From NCBI RefSeq assembly GCF_017744015.1, contig NZ_JAGHRA010000006.1, forward strand, positions 1 through 64,000: DNA of 64,000 nt. Direction: 5' to 3'. This DNA is from Paracoccus sp. R12_2. Lineage in GTDB: Bacteria > Pseudomonadota > Alphaproteobacteria > Rhodobacterales > Rhodobacteraceae. Of the stretch, positions 62,812 to 64,000 are shown piece by piece. Within the stretch, counting starts at the first letter, position 1; every line of letters starts with the position of its first letter. A model generated the notes under the pieces. That model ran no database searches, was not told the DNA's origin, and saw only the letters and a list, made by a program, of their open reading frames with translations. The position numbers and the translations under genes are program-made.

Positions 62812-63509
62812 GGATTACGTCGGTCAATGACCGTGCTCTTGTCAGGCTGATTTCCGAGACCCATCACAAGCCCCCAGTGCTGCGGGGGCTGGTCGACAGT
62901 GACGAGGAGGCCGCGGTTCTCGCCGAGATCGAAGGCGAGACCAGTGCTCGCCTGATCGCCGAAGCGCAGGGCAGCCCCGCGCTCGACCGTCGCGAACTGG
63001 CCTTCGCGCGGCGGTCTCATGACCTGACCCTTTACGGTCAGAGCCATATCAATGCGGCCTTCACCTATACGCGCCCCTCGGGCAACCGGTTCAACACCGG
63101 CGAGCGCGGCGCGTGGTACTGCGCTTGGGACATGCTGACGAGCGCGCAGGAAGTTGGGTTTCACCGGACCCGTGAATTGGGCTTCATCGGCCGCTACGAG
63201 GACGAGGCACGCTACGTGGAACTGCTGGGGGATTTCATCGGGGATTTCCCGGATCTGCACCCAGACCTGCACGGCGAGGCGCATGCGGCGCTCGATCCGG
63301 CCCCCGAGCGGGGTTACCCGGCCGGCCAGCGTCTCGCCGCCGACTTGAGGGCAGAGGGGCATCGTGGGCTGATCTACCCATCCGTGCGTCACCCGGGCGG
63401 GCGGTGCTTCGTCGCCTTCGATCCCGGTATCATCCAGAATGTCCGCCCGGGCGCGAGCTGGAAGCTGGTATGGCAAGGTGCACCCGAGTTCACGATCGAG
63501 GGGCTATAA
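62808..63509 (+). CDS. RES domain toxin (NAD+ phosphorylase)
   Basis: A 233-residue RES-family toxin: conserved Arg in RPSGNRFNTGERGAWYCAWD with Tyr, TSAQEVGFHRT and the RHPGGRCFVAFDPGIIQNV block. RES toxins such as MbcT degrade NAD+. It starts at a TTG within the antitoxin stop (TTGA), giving MRITSVND and coupled translation. It will stabilise the element by post-segregational killing or serve as abortive defence. Confidence 0.88.
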   Translation: MRITSVNDRALVRLISETHHKPPVLRGLVDSDEEAAVLAEIEGETSARLIAEAQGSPALDRRELAFARRSHDLTLYGQSHINAAFTYTRPSGNRFNTGERGAWYCAWDMLTSAQEVGFHRTRELGFIGRYEDEARYVELLGDFIGDFPDLHPDLHGEAHAALDPAPERGYPAGQRLAADLRAEGHRGLIYPSVRHPGGRCFVAFDPGIIQNVRPGASWKLVWQGAPEFTIEGL

Positions 63510-63520
63510 CGCCCCTCGAT
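63495..63520 (+). terminator. hairpin at the end of the RES gene
   Basis: ATCGAGGGGC / GCCCCTCGAT, a perfect 10-bp stem with TATAAC loop that contains the toxin stop codon. It lacks a strong T-tract but may act in both directions, as the convergent DUF932 gene ends 64 bp further on. Confidence 0.55.
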
Positions 63521-63583
63521 ATCTTCATTCAGTGCTTGAGATTATCTCGATAGAGCATTGATACAAATGTATATTCAATAAAA

Positions 63584-64000
63584 TCAAGCTTTCTCCAACA
63601 ACACCTTCGCCTTGCCCTCCATCACCAGCCGCGCATCCTGCTGCGGCTTGGACCGGGCCACCGCCGTGATCCCTTGCACGAAGTCGAAGACGCTCTCGGG
63701 CGGGCGGCCTTCCTCGGCCAGCACCGTCTCGACGATCCGCCCGGTTTCAGCCTTCGAGAACCCGCGCTTGCGCAGGAAATCCTGACGGTCCTCGTCCGAC
63801 CGCGCGACGATCTTCTCCCGCGCCGCACGGATGCCGTCGATGAAGGGCGCGGGTGAGGATTCGGCAAAGCGGCTGAGCGCCGGGGCGGCCTCGTGGGTGA
63901 AGCGGGAGGCGGCGTATTTGGAGTGCCGGATGGTGATCTCCTGGAAGTCCTCGACGCCCCAGAGGTTGCGGTTCTGGCAGACCGCCCGCAGGTAGAAGCT
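63584..64000 (-). CDS. DUF932 family protein, C-terminal part (continues past the window)
   Basis: The last 138 residues of a DUF932 (phage/plasmid-like, TIGR03299) protein: FYLRAVCQNRNLWGVEDFQE, ITIRHSKYAASRF, EDRQDFLRKRGFSKAET, GRPPESVFDFVQGITA. Such proteins are common next to parB on ICEs and plasmids; the function is unknown. The N-terminus lies beyond position 64000. Confidence 0.85.
   Translation of the reverse strand, partial: SFYLRAVCQNRNLWGVEDFQEITIRHSKYAASRFTHEAAPALSRFAESSPAPFIDGIRAAREKIVARSDEDRQDFLRKRGFSKAETGRIVETVLAEEGRPPESVFDFVQGITAVARSKPQQDARLVMEGKAKVLLEKA

Overview
The window is high-GC DNA whose gene families and synteny suggest an alphaproteobacterium, most likely a Rhodobacterales member. 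Most of it is the backbone and cargo of an integrative and conjugative element (ICE). The conjugation genes follow the order of the ICEMlSym(R7A)-like family of Mesorhizobium: a Trb type IV secretion cluster, the coupling protein TraG, a DUF3363 relaxase, a lytic transglycosylase, a TraF peptidase, DUF2840, an RdfS-like excisionase, a frameshifted FseA-like activator and divergent QseM/QseC-like regulators. I saw no rRNA, tRNA or CRISPR array, but could not run a scan.

Layout. 1-5.7 kb is a scrapyard: the end of an IS3-type transposase, an N-terminally cut alpha/beta hydrolase, an AraC regulator, a secreted SH3 protein, a Toprim fragment, a broken IS66 and the first codons of an integrase next to helically phased TTGGTACA boxes. 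5.7-21.0 kb is metal-resistance cargo: a Ni/Co module (DmeR/RcnR-type repressor on a G-tract operator, MFS exporter, HupE operon), a copper module (multicopper oxidase, P-type ATPase, DUF302, DUF411) and a Zn/Cd/Pb-type ATPase divergent from a MerR regulator. 21.3-30.9 kb is trbB-C-D-E-J-K-L-F-G-I plus DUF2274 on the minus strand. 31.0-44.2 kb is a lower-GC defence island between trbB and traG: a WYL regulator, type I restriction-modification (hsdR-M-S), then five or more overlapping genes (DUF5655 nuclease, two GIY-YIG-like proteins, a SIR2-like DUF4917 protein, and a DUF3696 ATPase with a PLD-like partner). 44.3-52.4 kb is DNA processing and excision control. 52.5-56.2 kb carries a ParDE operon and a DRT2-type antiviral reverse transcriptase with a structured, probably non-coding leader. 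56.2-64 kb is the maintenance block: DUF736, DUF2493, a Toprim protein, ParB, a MbcA/RES toxin-antitoxin and DUF932.

How it works together. QseC and QseM probably hold back FseA; FseA needs a +1 ribosomal frameshift and would switch on rdfS and so excision. RlxS would then nick a candidate oriT beside its gene, TraG would couple the DNA to the Trb channel, and the transglycosylase and TraF would help build it. The cargo gives metal resistance and phage defence. The integrase and attachment sites of the intact element are not visible here.

The items most worth following up are the DRT2 leader RNA, the FseA frameshift locus, the ATPase/PLD-like gene pair, the candidate oriT, and the homologous leaders upstream of DUF736 and DUF2493.
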